Notes under the pieces: generated by a model
What the model was told of the DNA's origin: nothing
Seen by the model: only the letters and a program-made list of their open reading frames with translations
Database searches by the model: none
From: Cladocopium goreaui
Lineage: Eukaryota > Sar > Dinophyceae > Suessiales > Symbiodiniaceae
NCBI GenBank assembly: GCA_947184155.2
Contig: CAMXCT020001114.1
Span: forward strand, 411,471 to 475,470
DNA: 64,000 bases
Reading direction: 5' to 3'
In this document: piece by piece, positions 62,850-64,000 of the stretch
How positions within the stretch are numbered: position 1 is the stretch's first letter
Layout: every line of letters begins with the position of its first letter
Position numbers and translations under genes: made by a program

Positions 62850-63901
62850 TAGATAGATAGACAGGTAGATAGGTAGATAGGTAGATTAGATAGGTAGATT
62901 AGATAGGTAGATTAAATAGGTAGATTAGATAGGTAGATTAGATAGGTAGATTGGATAGGTAGATTAGATAGGTAGATTAGATAGGTAGATTAGATAGGTA
63001 GATTAGATAGGTAGATTAGAGAGGTACATTAGATAGGTAGATTAGATAGGTAGATTAGAGAGGTAGATTAGAGAGGTAGATTAGATAGGTAGATTAGATA
63101 GGTAGATTAGATAGAGATATAGATTTAGATACATGTCGTGTTCTGAAGCCCTCTGGAAATGCGGGAATGACCATCCATCTTTTTTTCACATTTATATAAT
63201 CGAAACTGGACTGTGTGCACCTGCTGGAATCCACTGGTTAATCAGTTTTGTTCCCATTAAATTTACCATGAAGTGGTCTCCTGCTCCAGCACTGAAATCT
63301 ACCAAAGATCTCCGAGGAACACAGCTGCCAAAAACTGACCATAAACTGTACAAAGTCAGTAGCCCAGTGTCGGTGAAGGAGGACACACTGCATGATTCAC
63401 ATAAACTGATGGGGACAAAATTATTTTGATTGTTAAATTTTATTAAAAGAAACCATGATGTGATTAATCAGTTTCGTCCACTGGGTATAAATTGTTCGTT
63501 TAAAGACCCCCCACATATCATCATTGTTCACAAACTATGGACGAATTGGGGAAAAACCATCATGGAGAAACCATGAGAAGATATAAGACATATTTCGGCA
63601 TATACGCCAATTTCTGACAAGTCTAGATGAATTTATATACATATATATATATATATGGATAAACAACCATGACATTCAACAAACAGAGAGCAGTTGTCAA
63701 ATAAACGATTCAGAATGAGGAAGACCAACTGCAGCAACTGTTTCACTAGAAAATATGTTTGATATCACCAAACCAAAAGTGGTTCGCCAACCAACAGCGC
63801 ATCTTCCAAATGGCTGGGCACAAAAAGGGAGACCCCACGACGGACGGTTCCCACACTAAACCTGACGTGAAGCTGCGTACAGACTAATCGAACCTTCGGA
63901 A
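19884..63901 (-). CDS. intron-dense minus-strand gene(s), product unknown
   Basis: This span holds at least 30 islands of 26 to 200 bp with protein-like composition and, in most, a minus-strand AG acceptor before and a GT donor after. Where neighbours can be joined the phase agrees: 55793-55876 with 55630-55702, 53085-53216 with 52861-52944, 52019-52101 with 51825-51913, and 37518-37625 with 37395-37420. Introns are mostly filled with TIR elements. Whether this is one very long gene or several is open: 28570-28754 may end one, and 29086-29178 contains an ATG that could open another. The two longest inferred peptides with any resemblance are BTB-like (see 55630 and 53085). Individual islands follow as separate entries. 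Confidence 0.5.
20201..20346 (-). CDS. candidate exon
   Basis: Acceptor TTTGTAG and donor ATAAT|GTAATT. It encodes [17 protein letters not shown] and a hydrophobic stretch that could be a membrane segment. No other frame is open. TIR element E1 starts 27 bp upstream on the minus strand. Confidence 0.5.
20373..20521. mobile_element. TIR element, family E copy 1
   Basis: Ends TCAATGGCCATTTCAGGAACC and the inverted GGATCCTGAAATTCCCAGTGA; TATTA is repeated on both sides as a 5-bp target duplication. Internal GGTACCTACC and GTACCTCC motifs are shared with E2-E4. Confidence 0.8.
20897..21004. mobile_element. TIR element, family A copy 1
   Basis: TACCCTCTGGTAAA to TTTACCAGAGGGTA, about 105 bp, TA at both ends as the presumed target duplication. 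Family A is the commonest element here; internally it carries GATTTTCC and CATAGCTATGTTA-like arms. Confidence 0.9.
21347..21449. mobile_element. TIR element, family C copy 1
   Basis: ACCCATGACGGATCCATGG to CCATGGATCCTATGGGT, flanked by TTA on both sides (3-bp duplication). Inner arms read TATATATG and CATATATAG. Confidence 0.85.
21731..21844. mobile_element. TIR element, family A copy 2
   Basis: TACCCTCTGGTAAACATAC to GTTTACCAGAGGGTA; TA at both ends. Confidence 0.9.
21862..21983 (-). CDS. candidate exon
   Basis: Acceptor TTCTCTAG|GAATG at 21983. It encodes a K/S/G-rich hydrophilic peptide ([19 protein letters not shown]). The donor is uncertain: a GT at about 21861 or a GA at the edge of element A2. 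A plus-strand frame is also open here. Confidence 0.4.
22178..22259 (-). CDS. candidate exon
   Basis: Acceptor ACTCACAG and donor GGCCTG|GTTGGG. Frame [21 protein letters not shown] plus-strand frame of similar quality ([13 protein letters not shown]) overlaps, so strand is not certain. Confidence 0.4.
22801..22900. mobile_element. TIR element, family C copy 2
   Basis: CCCATAGGATCCATGGTGCTG to CAGCACCATGGATCCTACGGGG, flanked by TAT on both sides. Confidence 0.85.
22979..23092 (-). CDS. candidate exon
   Basis: Acceptor ACCATCAG|GAA and donor TTTTCG|GTGAAT enclose exactly 38 codons, open in phase 0: [20 protein letters not shown], then a Trp-containing polar segment. GC-rich against an AT-rich surround. 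Good composition and both splice sites make this one of the better islands. Confidence 0.55.
23100..24780. other. AT-rich stretch without recognised exons
   Basis: I see only short direct repeats (CAGGAACGG, CATCCGATGT) and AT-rich text. No TIR element of the named families and no island with both splice sites. Confidence 0.4.
24781..24885. mobile_element. TIR element, family A copy 3
   Basis: TACCCTCTGGTAAACTAACA to TTAAATTACCAGAGGGTA. Confidence 0.9.
24960..25090 (-). CDS. weak candidate exon
   Basis: An open minus frame with [13 protein letters not shown] and several cysteines. A plus frame is also open and splice sites are not convincing. Confidence 0.25.
25760..26100 (-). CDS. weak candidate exon cluster
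   Basis: Minus frames with [19 protein letters not shown] (26095-26035), a CPLC-containing stretch, and [18 protein letters not shown] (25850-25790) look protein-like but lie in different frames, so at least two introns would be needed. A 75-codon plus frame (25756-25983) competes. Confidence 0.35.
26379..26483. mobile_element. TIR element, family B copy 1
   Basis: TTGGTTGGTGGTTT to AAACCACCAACCAG, flanked by ATTG on both sides. The first base of the left TIR differs from the family (T for C), and the acceptor AG it would supply on the minus strand is lost. Confidence 0.85.
26481..26536 (-). CDS. candidate exon
   Basis: Acceptor TTTACAAAG and donor CAATCTG|GTTGGTGG, the donor lying in the TIR of element B1. 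Frame [18 protein letters not shown], open throughout. Confidence 0.5.
26631..26740. mobile_element. TIR element, family A copy 4 (diverged)
   Basis: TACCCTCTGGTAAATTAACA to TTAATTTACCAGAGGGTA; the interior is unlike other A copies. Confidence 0.8.
26834..26877 (-). CDS. candidate micro-exon
   Basis: Acceptor GATTCCAG and donor TGTCAG|GTATCG. 44 bp, frame [15 protein letters not shown]. Confidence 0.4.
27016..27150 (-). CDS. candidate exon
   Basis: Acceptor CACTTCCAG and donor CCTCG|GTGTAC. Encodes [16 protein letters not shown], then [17 protein letters not shown], an amphipathic-looking helix. Both sites are canonical and composition is good. A plus frame over the same bases is less protein-like. 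Confidence 0.55.
27522..27615. mobile_element. TIR element, family C copy 3
   Basis: CCCATAGGATCCATG to CACCATGGATCCTATGGG, flanked by TAT on both sides. Confidence 0.85.
27795..27925. repeat. TA-rich microsatellite
   Basis: Runs of (TA)n with ATATGTATAT interruptions, then GTAATGTAAT-type short repeats. Confidence 0.8.
28570..28754 (-). CDS. candidate exon, possibly terminal
   Basis: Acceptor TGGTTACAG|CATCC. The frame is open for about 60 codons to a TAA at 28570 and includes [19 protein letters not shown] and a basic end KQRRAQK. It could be a last exon, or use an internal donor such as TCC|GTTTCT. Confidence 0.45.
28900..28951. mobile_element. half of a family A element
   Basis: Only the right arm is present (AAAATGGTGATTTCCCATAG to TTTACCAGAGGGTA). 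The left arm is missing. Confidence 0.6.
29086..29178 (-). CDS. candidate exon with in-frame ATG
   Basis: Acceptor CCGATGACAG and donor GCGCCA|GTCTGG enclose exactly 31 codons: [20 protein letters not shown] and an acidic end. The ATG could be a start if the acceptor is not used. Composition is strongly protein-like. Confidence 0.55.
30520..30623. mobile_element. TIR element, family A copy 6
   Basis: TACCCTCTGGTAAACTAACA to TTAGTTTACCAGAGGGTA; close to the family consensus. Confidence 0.9.
30752..30794. mobile_element. family A element, left half (split)
   Basis: TACCCTCTGGTAATTTAACA up to ...GCACCTTT. The sequence continues after the 3.3-kb insertion at 34097. Joining the two halves gives one ordinary A element. 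Confidence 0.85.
30795..34092. mobile_element. 3.3-kb fold-back element
   Basis: It starts AAGGTTTTGCAGCTGATAG and ends with the exact inverse; CTTT (30791-30794 and 34093-34096) is the target duplication. Each arm is about 1.2 kb of three roughly 400-bp repeats: left 30803-31206, 31207-31617, 31618-32000; right, inverted, about 32893-33285, 33290-33690, 33700-34084. The outermost units are identical over the 183 bp compared (30878-31060 against 33827-34009), while the inner right-arm units are diverged. The core (32000-32890) has no transposase frame, so it is non-autonomous. Structure matches the fold-back class of DNA transposons. Confidence 0.85.
32000..32890. other. core of the fold-back element
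   Basis: Contains three degenerate copies of a segment with GATCGGCATTTTTTTT and TTTCTGC(A/G)CCCTGA, then AT-rich sequence with TTGGTT/AACCAA motifs. No open frame above 80 codons that looks like protein. Confidence 0.6.
34097..34158. mobile_element. family A element, right half (split)
   Basis: ATAGTTGAATTACC to TTTACCAGAGGGTA, the other half of the element at 30752-30794. Confidence 0.85.
35068..35171. mobile_element. TIR element, family B copy 2
   Basis: CTGGTTGGCGGTTT to AAACCACCAACCAG, flanked by TATA on both sides. Confidence 0.9.
35299..35441. mobile_element. TIR element, family E copy 2
   Basis: TCAATGGGAATTTCAGGATCC to GGATCCTGAAATTCCATTGA; inner GGAGGTACTGTACC and GGTAGGTACCTCC. 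Confidence 0.85.
36476..36574. mobile_element. TIR element, family D copy 1
   Basis: GCGAACCATGGTG to CACCATGCTTCGC, with TTTACCTACATT and TGTAGGTAAAT as inner arms. The same inner arms occur at 41152-41241. Confidence 0.65.
37395..37420 (-). CDS. candidate micro-exon
   Basis: 26 bp between the acceptor supplied by element B3 (CCAACCAG) and a donor TTTGA|GTGTTC. It continues the frame of 37518-37625 in phase (CLPYFTWHL). Confidence 0.4.
37421..37520. mobile_element. TIR element, family B copy 3 (acts as intron)
   Basis: CTGGTTGGTGGTATACC to AAACCACCAACCAG, flanked by TAAA on both sides. Read on the minus strand, the GT of CTG|GTTGG is a donor and the AG of CCAACCAG an acceptor, so the intron would be 37421-37517. 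Confidence 0.85.
37518..37625 (-). CDS. candidate exon, cysteine-rich
   Basis: Acceptor GCTTGTAAG and donor TTTACTG|GTTGG inside element B3. Frame [20 protein letters not shown], then a polar stretch; it looks like a small secreted or zinc-binding segment, but no family is recognised. Confidence 0.55.
37747..37850. mobile_element. TIR element, family A copy 8
   Basis: TACCCTCTGGTAATTTAACG to TTAAATTACCAGAGGGTA. It follows directly after candidate exon 37853-37947 on the minus strand. Confidence 0.9.
37853..37947 (-). CDS. candidate exon
   Basis: Acceptor CTATTCAG|GCTG. Frame [20 protein letters not shown]. The donor would be a GA at the edge of element A8 (CAGACAA|GATACC). Confidence 0.45.
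38240..38480 (-). CDS. weak candidate exon
   Basis: Acceptor CGTTTAG|GGTTGG near 38495. Two minus frames are open (one with [16 protein letters not shown], one with [15 protein letters not shown]); I cannot choose. Confidence 0.3.
38586..38905 (-). other. weak protein-like stretch
   Basis: Minus frames include [14 protein letters not shown] and [16 protein letters not shown]. Probably one or two short exons, boundaries not established. Confidence 0.25.
39234..39362. repeat. ATAGTTCACTAT short tandem repeat
   Basis: Several copies of ATAATAGTTCAC(TATAT) between 39250 and 39350. Confidence 0.7.
39906..39966. repeat. 10-bp AACCATTAAT array
   Basis: Five to six units of AATAACCATT with one G substitution; related units recur at about 40225-40270. 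Confidence 0.8.
40406..40513. mobile_element. TIR element, family A copy 9
   Basis: TACCCTCTGGTTATG to CGTTTACCAGAGGGTTA; the left arm carries a substitution. Confidence 0.85.
40616..40675. repeat. 10-bp ATACTATGAT array
   Basis: Six near-perfect units. Confidence 0.9.
41152..41241. mobile_element. TIR element, family D copy 2
   Basis: CTCCATGATGCTGGAATATTT to AAATATTCCAGCACCATGGAG; GAT on the left and right may be the duplication. Confidence 0.75.
41926..42039. mobile_element. TIR element, family A copy 10 (variant)
   Basis: The left TIR reads TACCCGGCCTGGTAAA instead of TACCCTCTGGTAAA; the right is normal. It shares this variant and an inner GTTGATGACTACCCATTA with 49080-49199, so the two form a subfamily. 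Confidence 0.85.
42413..42518. mobile_element. TIR element, family A copy 11
   Basis: TACCCTCTGGTAAACGTTCA to GCTTACCAGAGGGTA, inserted in the opposite orientation to most copies. Confidence 0.9.
42838..43370. repeat. AT/GT microsatellite region
   Basis: Multiple (TA)n, (TG)n and (CA)n runs, including CACACACACACA near 43070 and TGTGTGTGTC near 43140. No coding signal. Confidence 0.85.
43575..44100. repeat. GTTCCGCCGA tandem repeat
   Basis: At least six copies of a 60-120 bp unit with GTTCCGCCGA, an A- or T-homopolymer, TTTCAGCAGA and ACA(A/T)TTTGTG. The two 3' units are about 125 bp, share GATCAAGGGGCA, and are nearly identical. The homopolymers vary in length between units. Confidence 0.8.
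44721..44820. mobile_element. TIR element, family B copy 4
   Basis: TGGTTGGTGGTTT to AAACCACCGACCAG; ATAA/ATAG flanks suggest a decayed duplication. Confidence 0.85.
44821..45555. other. stretch without recognised genes
   Basis: GC-richer patches at 44930-45060 and 45440-45520 could be exons, but I found no consistent splice pair. A (TA)n run lies at about 45308-45335. Confidence 0.35.
45556..45671. repeat. 11-bp TGGTCATTATA array
   Basis: About ten units with one ATA insertion in the middle. Confidence 0.95.
45904..46015. mobile_element. TIR element, family H copy 2
   Basis: CTGGGCAAATTATA to TATAATTTACCCAG, flanked by GTTCAT on both sides (6-bp duplication). Confidence 0.85.
46193..46313. 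mobile_element. TIR element, family J
   Basis: TATAGGGACCCCCAACGATGG to CCATCACTGGGGGTCGCTATA, with CCCTATTCCC and GGGAATAGAG inside. Single copy here. Confidence 0.7.
46763..46866. mobile_element. TIR element, family I
   Basis: TCCATGGATTGGTTTAAGGG to CCCTTAAACCAATCCATTGA, flanked by AGGGA on both sides (46758-46762 and 46867-46871). Single copy here. Confidence 0.8.
46872..48267. other. AT-rich stretch with weak signals
   Basis: Degenerate GGGATTAT/GGATGATAT text (46880-47460) and a decayed A-like palindrome near 47890-47983 (TTTTCTATGGAAAATC to TTTTCCATAGC). The 47620-47810 segment is open on plus but has no splice pair. Confidence 0.35.
48268..48362. mobile_element. family F element
   Basis: Shares GACATCAAAATAGCTGGTAAA-like sequence (here GAACATC...) and GATCCATA(G/C)CCATAT with 20697-20790. 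Terminal repeats are not clear. Confidence 0.45.
49080..49199. mobile_element. TIR element, family A copy 12 (variant)
   Basis: Left TIR TACCCGGCCTGGTAA, right TTTACCAGAGGGTA; same subfamily as 41926-42039. Confidence 0.85.
49200..49722. other. stretch without recognised genes
   Basis: Contains a long imperfect inverted repeat: the ATACCAT(C)TA/GGGGGATGG segments near 49350-49400 recur inverted near 49630-49680, around an AT-rich centre. Confidence 0.35.
49723..49869. mobile_element. TIR element, family E copy 3
   Basis: TCAATGGGAATTCCAGGATCC to GGTTCCTGAAGTGGCCATTGA; ATAAG/ATAAT flanks. Confidence 0.8.
49870..50461. other. AT-rich stretch, no gene seen
   Basis: Mostly AT-rich. The 50240-50380 segment has an open minus frame with [19 protein letters not shown] that could be an exon, but its splice sites are unclear. 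Confidence 0.3.
50462..50569. mobile_element. TIR element, family A copy 13
   Basis: Left arm TACCCTCTGGTAAACTAACA intact, right arm decayed (TTTAGCAGAGGTTA). Confidence 0.75.
51427..51570. mobile_element. TIR element, family E copy 4
   Basis: TCAATGGGAAATCCAGGATCC to GGTTCCTGAAATGGCCATTGA, flanked by GGTAA on both sides. Confidence 0.85.
51586..51682 (-). CDS. candidate exon
   Basis: Donor AGCA|GTACGT at the lower end, 15 bp before element E4 on the minus strand. Frame [20 protein letters not shown], helical. The acceptor is not clear; an in-frame TGA lies about 15 bp above. Confidence 0.4.
51825..51913 (-). CDS. candidate exon
   Basis: Acceptor CCAACCAG at the edge of element B5 and donor TCAG|GTAAAA. 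Joined in phase to 52019-52101 it reads [19 protein letters not shown] and more, 29 codons without a stop. Confidence 0.6.
51914..52021. mobile_element. TIR element, family B copy 5 (acts as intron)
   Basis: CTGGTTGGTGGTATACC to AAACCACCAACCAG with TCTA duplicated at both ends. On the minus strand the intron 51914-52018 starts GTTGGTGG and ends CCAACCAG, both from the TIRs, and the reading phase is kept across it. Confidence 0.9.
52019..52101 (-). CDS. candidate exon
   Basis: Acceptor ATTCGGAG and donor TAGACTG|GTTGG in element B5. 27 codons plus 2 bases, e.g. [20 protein letters not shown]. All three frames directly upstream of 52101 contain stops, which supports this boundary. Confidence 0.55.
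52130..52239. mobile_element. TIR element, family B copy 6
   Basis: CTGGTTGGTGGTTGAGCC to AAACCACCAACCAG; TGGA/TGGG flanks. Confidence 0.85.
52330..52393 (-). CDS. candidate exon
   Basis: Acceptor GCTGCAAAG and strong donor ATCAGTG|GTGAGT. Frame [19 protein letters not shown]. Confidence 0.5.
52670..52790. CDS. candidate exon, strand unsure
   Basis: Protein-like on minus ([17 protein letters not shown] with acceptor GGGCCAG and donor GCGAA|GTAGGG) and on plus ([18 protein letters not shown]). Given its neighbours I lean to minus. Confidence 0.35.
52861..52944 (-). CDS. candidate exon
   Basis: Acceptor CTTTGTAG and donor CCTTTG|GTACTT enclose exactly 28 codons, [19 protein letters not shown] onward. 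In phase with 53085-53216. Confidence 0.55.
52963..53080. mobile_element. TIR element, family C copy 4
   Basis: ACCCATGACGGATCCATGG to GGATCCGTCATGGGA, ATA flanks. It fills most of the proposed intron 52945-53084 between two phase-matched exons. Confidence 0.85.
53085..53216 (-). CDS. candidate exon, BTB-like helix
   Basis: Acceptor GTGTAG|AAAGTG and donor ATGAGT|GTGATA enclose exactly 44 codons. The segment [18 protein letters not shown] resembles the (E/D)NV-hydrophobic-ALADKY stretch at the C-terminal end of BTB/POZ domains (from memory of that family). In BTB proteins this follows the part matched at 55630-55702. Role would be protein-protein interaction, e.g. as a Cullin-3 adaptor; not proven. 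Confidence 0.55.
53290..53489 (-). CDS. candidate exon
   Basis: Open minus frame with [17 protein letters not shown] and [20 protein letters not shown] second minus frame is also open for part of it. Boundaries uncertain. Confidence 0.4.
53596..53656. repeat. (TA)n microsatellite
   Basis: Alternating TA runs with ATCTATATATAT and GTATGCATATAT interruptions. Confidence 0.85.
54281..54419 (-). CDS. candidate exon
   Basis: Acceptor GAGTTGCAG and donor CCTCG|GTGGGT. 139 bp, e.g. [19 protein letters not shown], then [12 protein letters not shown]. Both splice sites are strong and no stop occurs. No family recognised. Confidence 0.6.
55050..55250 (-). CDS. candidate exon
   Basis: Acceptor GCTATAGCAG near 55250. 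Two minus frames are open: one with [19 protein letters not shown], one with [19 protein letters not shown]. Probably coding, frame undecided. Confidence 0.4.
55630..55702 (-). CDS. candidate exon, BTB-like
   Basis: Acceptor GGGTAGAG and donor CGAGCC|GTCGGG. The frame ends [15 protein letters not shown], close to the AHK-x-VLA-(A/S)-R core of BTB/POZ domains as I remember it. Joined in phase to 55793-55876 across element C5. Other frames are also open, so the call rests on the motif and the phase. Confidence 0.5.
55706..55791. mobile_element. TIR element, family C copy 5 (acts as intron)
   Basis: ACCCCATAGGATCCATG to CATGGATCCTATGGGT with TAC duplicated. On minus the intron 55703-55792 begins GTACCCATAGG, the GT coming from flank plus target site, and ends GGGGTAGAG. 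Confidence 0.85.
55793..55876 (-). CDS. candidate exon
   Basis: Acceptor CCACTACAG and donor GTTTCCT|GTACCC. Exactly 28 codons, [19 protein letters not shown] onward, open in phase 0. Confidence 0.6.
56401..56484. repeat. 84-bp near-perfect hairpin
   Basis: TACATACAAACATAGAAAC plus (AC)n, a 20-bp loop-like centre, then the inverse (GT)n plus GTTTCTATGTTTGTATGTA. Arms of about 33 bp. Confidence 0.85.
56639..56692 (-). CDS. candidate micro-exon
   Basis: Acceptor ATCTGTAG and donor GACATG|GTCCAT enclose exactly 18 codons, [18 protein letters not shown], acidic. Confidence 0.5.
57185..57216 (-). CDS. candidate micro-exon
   Basis: Acceptor CCAACCAG from element B7 and donor GATGCT|GTACTC. Continues 57373-57526 in phase ([11 protein letters not shown]). 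Confidence 0.5.
57217..57333. mobile_element. TIR element, family B copy 7
   Basis: CTGGTTGGTGGTATACC to AAACCACCAACCAG, TGGTA flanks. On minus it supplies the acceptor of an intron whose donor (GTAAGT) lies 39 bp upstream of the element. Confidence 0.85.
57373..57526 (-). CDS. candidate exon
   Basis: Acceptor GTCGCAAG and canonical donor ATCCT|GTAAGT. 154 bp, e.g. [19 protein letters not shown], then [14 protein letters not shown]. Both sites good, no stops, phase continues into 57185-57216. Confidence 0.6.
58100..58210. CDS. candidate exon, strand unsure
   Basis: A GC-rich island in AT-rich DNA. Minus reading has acceptor AGTCTCAG|GAC; plus reading has [16 protein letters not shown]. Both are protein-like. 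Confidence 0.35.
58539..58659. mobile_element. TIR element, family A copy 14 (diverged)
   Basis: TACCGTCTGGTTATTTAACA to TTAAATAACCAGAAGGTA. Confidence 0.75.
58660..59500. other. AT-rich stretch, no gene seen
   Basis: ATTAACC/GGTTAAT-type short repeats to 58990, then TA-rich text (59095-59405). One short island at 59005-59050 is not interpretable. Confidence 0.45.
59577..59630. mobile_element. family A fragment (left arm only)
   Basis: TACCCTCTGGTAATGACTAAC without a matching right arm. Confidence 0.6.
59630..59985 (-). CDS. candidate exon(s)
   Basis: Part of a 180-codon stop-free minus frame (59505-60047), the longest non-repetitive frame of the 44-kb region. The protein-like part includes [18 protein letters not shown] and [15 protein letters not shown]. 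An AG|GACGTATC acceptor occurs at about 59940, so it may be two exons. Confidence 0.45.
60149..60228 (-). CDS. candidate exon
   Basis: Acceptor GATGGTTTCAG and donor CCTGAG|GTTATC. Frame [20 protein letters not shown]. Another frame is also open. Confidence 0.45.
60354..60460 (-). CDS. candidate exon
   Basis: Acceptor with polypyrimidine CATCCCTTTCAG and donor ATGGATG|GTTTCA. Frame [20 protein letters not shown]. Confidence 0.5.
61230..61525 (-). CDS. weak candidate exons
   Basis: After element A16 on minus, GGGTAG|ATCC opens a frame with [19 protein letters not shown]. Farther on, [15 protein letters not shown] is followed by a GTTTGTTG|GTGGGT donor. Alternatives in other frames exist. Confidence 0.3.
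61526..61629. mobile_element. TIR element, family A copy 16
   Basis: TACCCTCTGGTAAACTAACA to TTAGTTTACCAGAGGGTA; essentially the consensus. Confidence 0.9.
62441..62609 (-). CDS. candidate exon
   Basis: Acceptor GTTTAAG|GGT and donor ATGATG|GTCGAA. Frame [18 protein letters not shown], then a W/R-rich helix. A plus frame is open but less consistent with neighbours. Confidence 0.45.
62684..63131. repeat. compound GATA/GATTA/GACA microsatellite
   Basis: About 450 bp: (TA)n, (GA)n, (GATA)n, (GATTA)n, (GACA)n, then about 20 units of the 11-12 bp GATAGGTAGATTA type. Successive unit types look derived from each other by slippage. Confidence 0.95.
63267..63387 (-). CDS. candidate exon
   Basis: Acceptor AATCATGCAG and donor TTCATG|GTAAAT. 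Frame [19 protein letters not shown], then [11 protein letters not shown]. Both splice sites are canonical. Confidence 0.5.
63774..63901 (-). CDS. candidate exon
   Basis: Acceptor GATCCGCAG and donor CACTTTTG|GTTTGG. Frame [19 protein letters not shown], then [12 protein letters not shown]. The gene probably continues beyond the window. Confidence 0.5.
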
Positions 63902-63916
63902 CTGCGGATCTTAAAA

Positions 63917-64000
63917 ACCCATAGGATCCATGTATGCTATATATGGTAACATTCACCATCAATATACCCCAGTCATGTTAGCATATGTACCAGCACCATG
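63917..64000. mobile_element. TIR element, family C copy 6 (cut by window end)
   Basis: ACCCATAGGATCCATG onward to CAGCACCATG at the last base; the right TIR is truncated by the window edge. Confidence 0.8.

Noticed and set aside
1..64000. tRNA or rRNA genes
   Set aside because: I saw no stretch resembling rRNA and no clear cloverleaf; a covariance-model scan would be needed to exclude tRNAs.
1..64000. Relict spliced-leader sequence upstream of the genes
   Set aside because: I looked for the conserved dinoflagellate spliced-leader end (TTTTGGCTCAAG) near gene starts and did not find it.

Overview
This window looks like nuclear DNA of a dinoflagellate, most likely of the order Suessiales (Symbiodiniaceae or a relative). 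Four things point there: the first 20 kb encodes protein families that I know only as large dispersed families in Symbiodiniaceae genomes; the genes are cut into many short exons; several introns fit only with GC or GA donors and AG acceptors; and the rest is full of short terminal-inverted-repeat (TIR) elements that behave like introners, the intron-forming transposons known from dinoflagellates. I see nothing bacterial, viral or organellar.

Layout. Positions 1 to about 19,600 hold four genes on the plus strand, head to tail: gene 1 (5' end unclear, to 7165; coiled coil and an AT-hook last exon), gene 2 (7872-10013; cytosine-methyltransferase-like), gene 3 (about 10689-14829; proline-rich repeats and a basic tail) and gene 4 (15410-19588; possible DDE-transposase relative). 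Two copies of one 1.2-kb satellite-bearing element lie inside genes 1 and 4. Exon boundaries were placed by hand from splice signals, reading phase and remembered family patterns.

From about 19,880 to 63,900 the sequence is AT-rich and looks empty at first sight, but short islands with protein-like composition occur throughout. Where both splice signals can be read they are nearly always on the minus strand. I read this as one or more extremely intron-rich minus-strand genes, convergent with the plus-strand array. About 40 TIR elements in several families lie between the islands. In at least three places (51914-52018, 37421-37517, 55703-55792) the element is essentially the whole intron and the reading phase is kept across it. 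Two adjacent peptides recall a BTB/POZ domain; otherwise the product is unknown.

The region also holds a 3.3-kb fold-back element (30795-34092) inserted into one of the small TIR elements, several microsatellites and other tandem arrays. All exon calls are inferences from sequence alone; transcript data would settle them.
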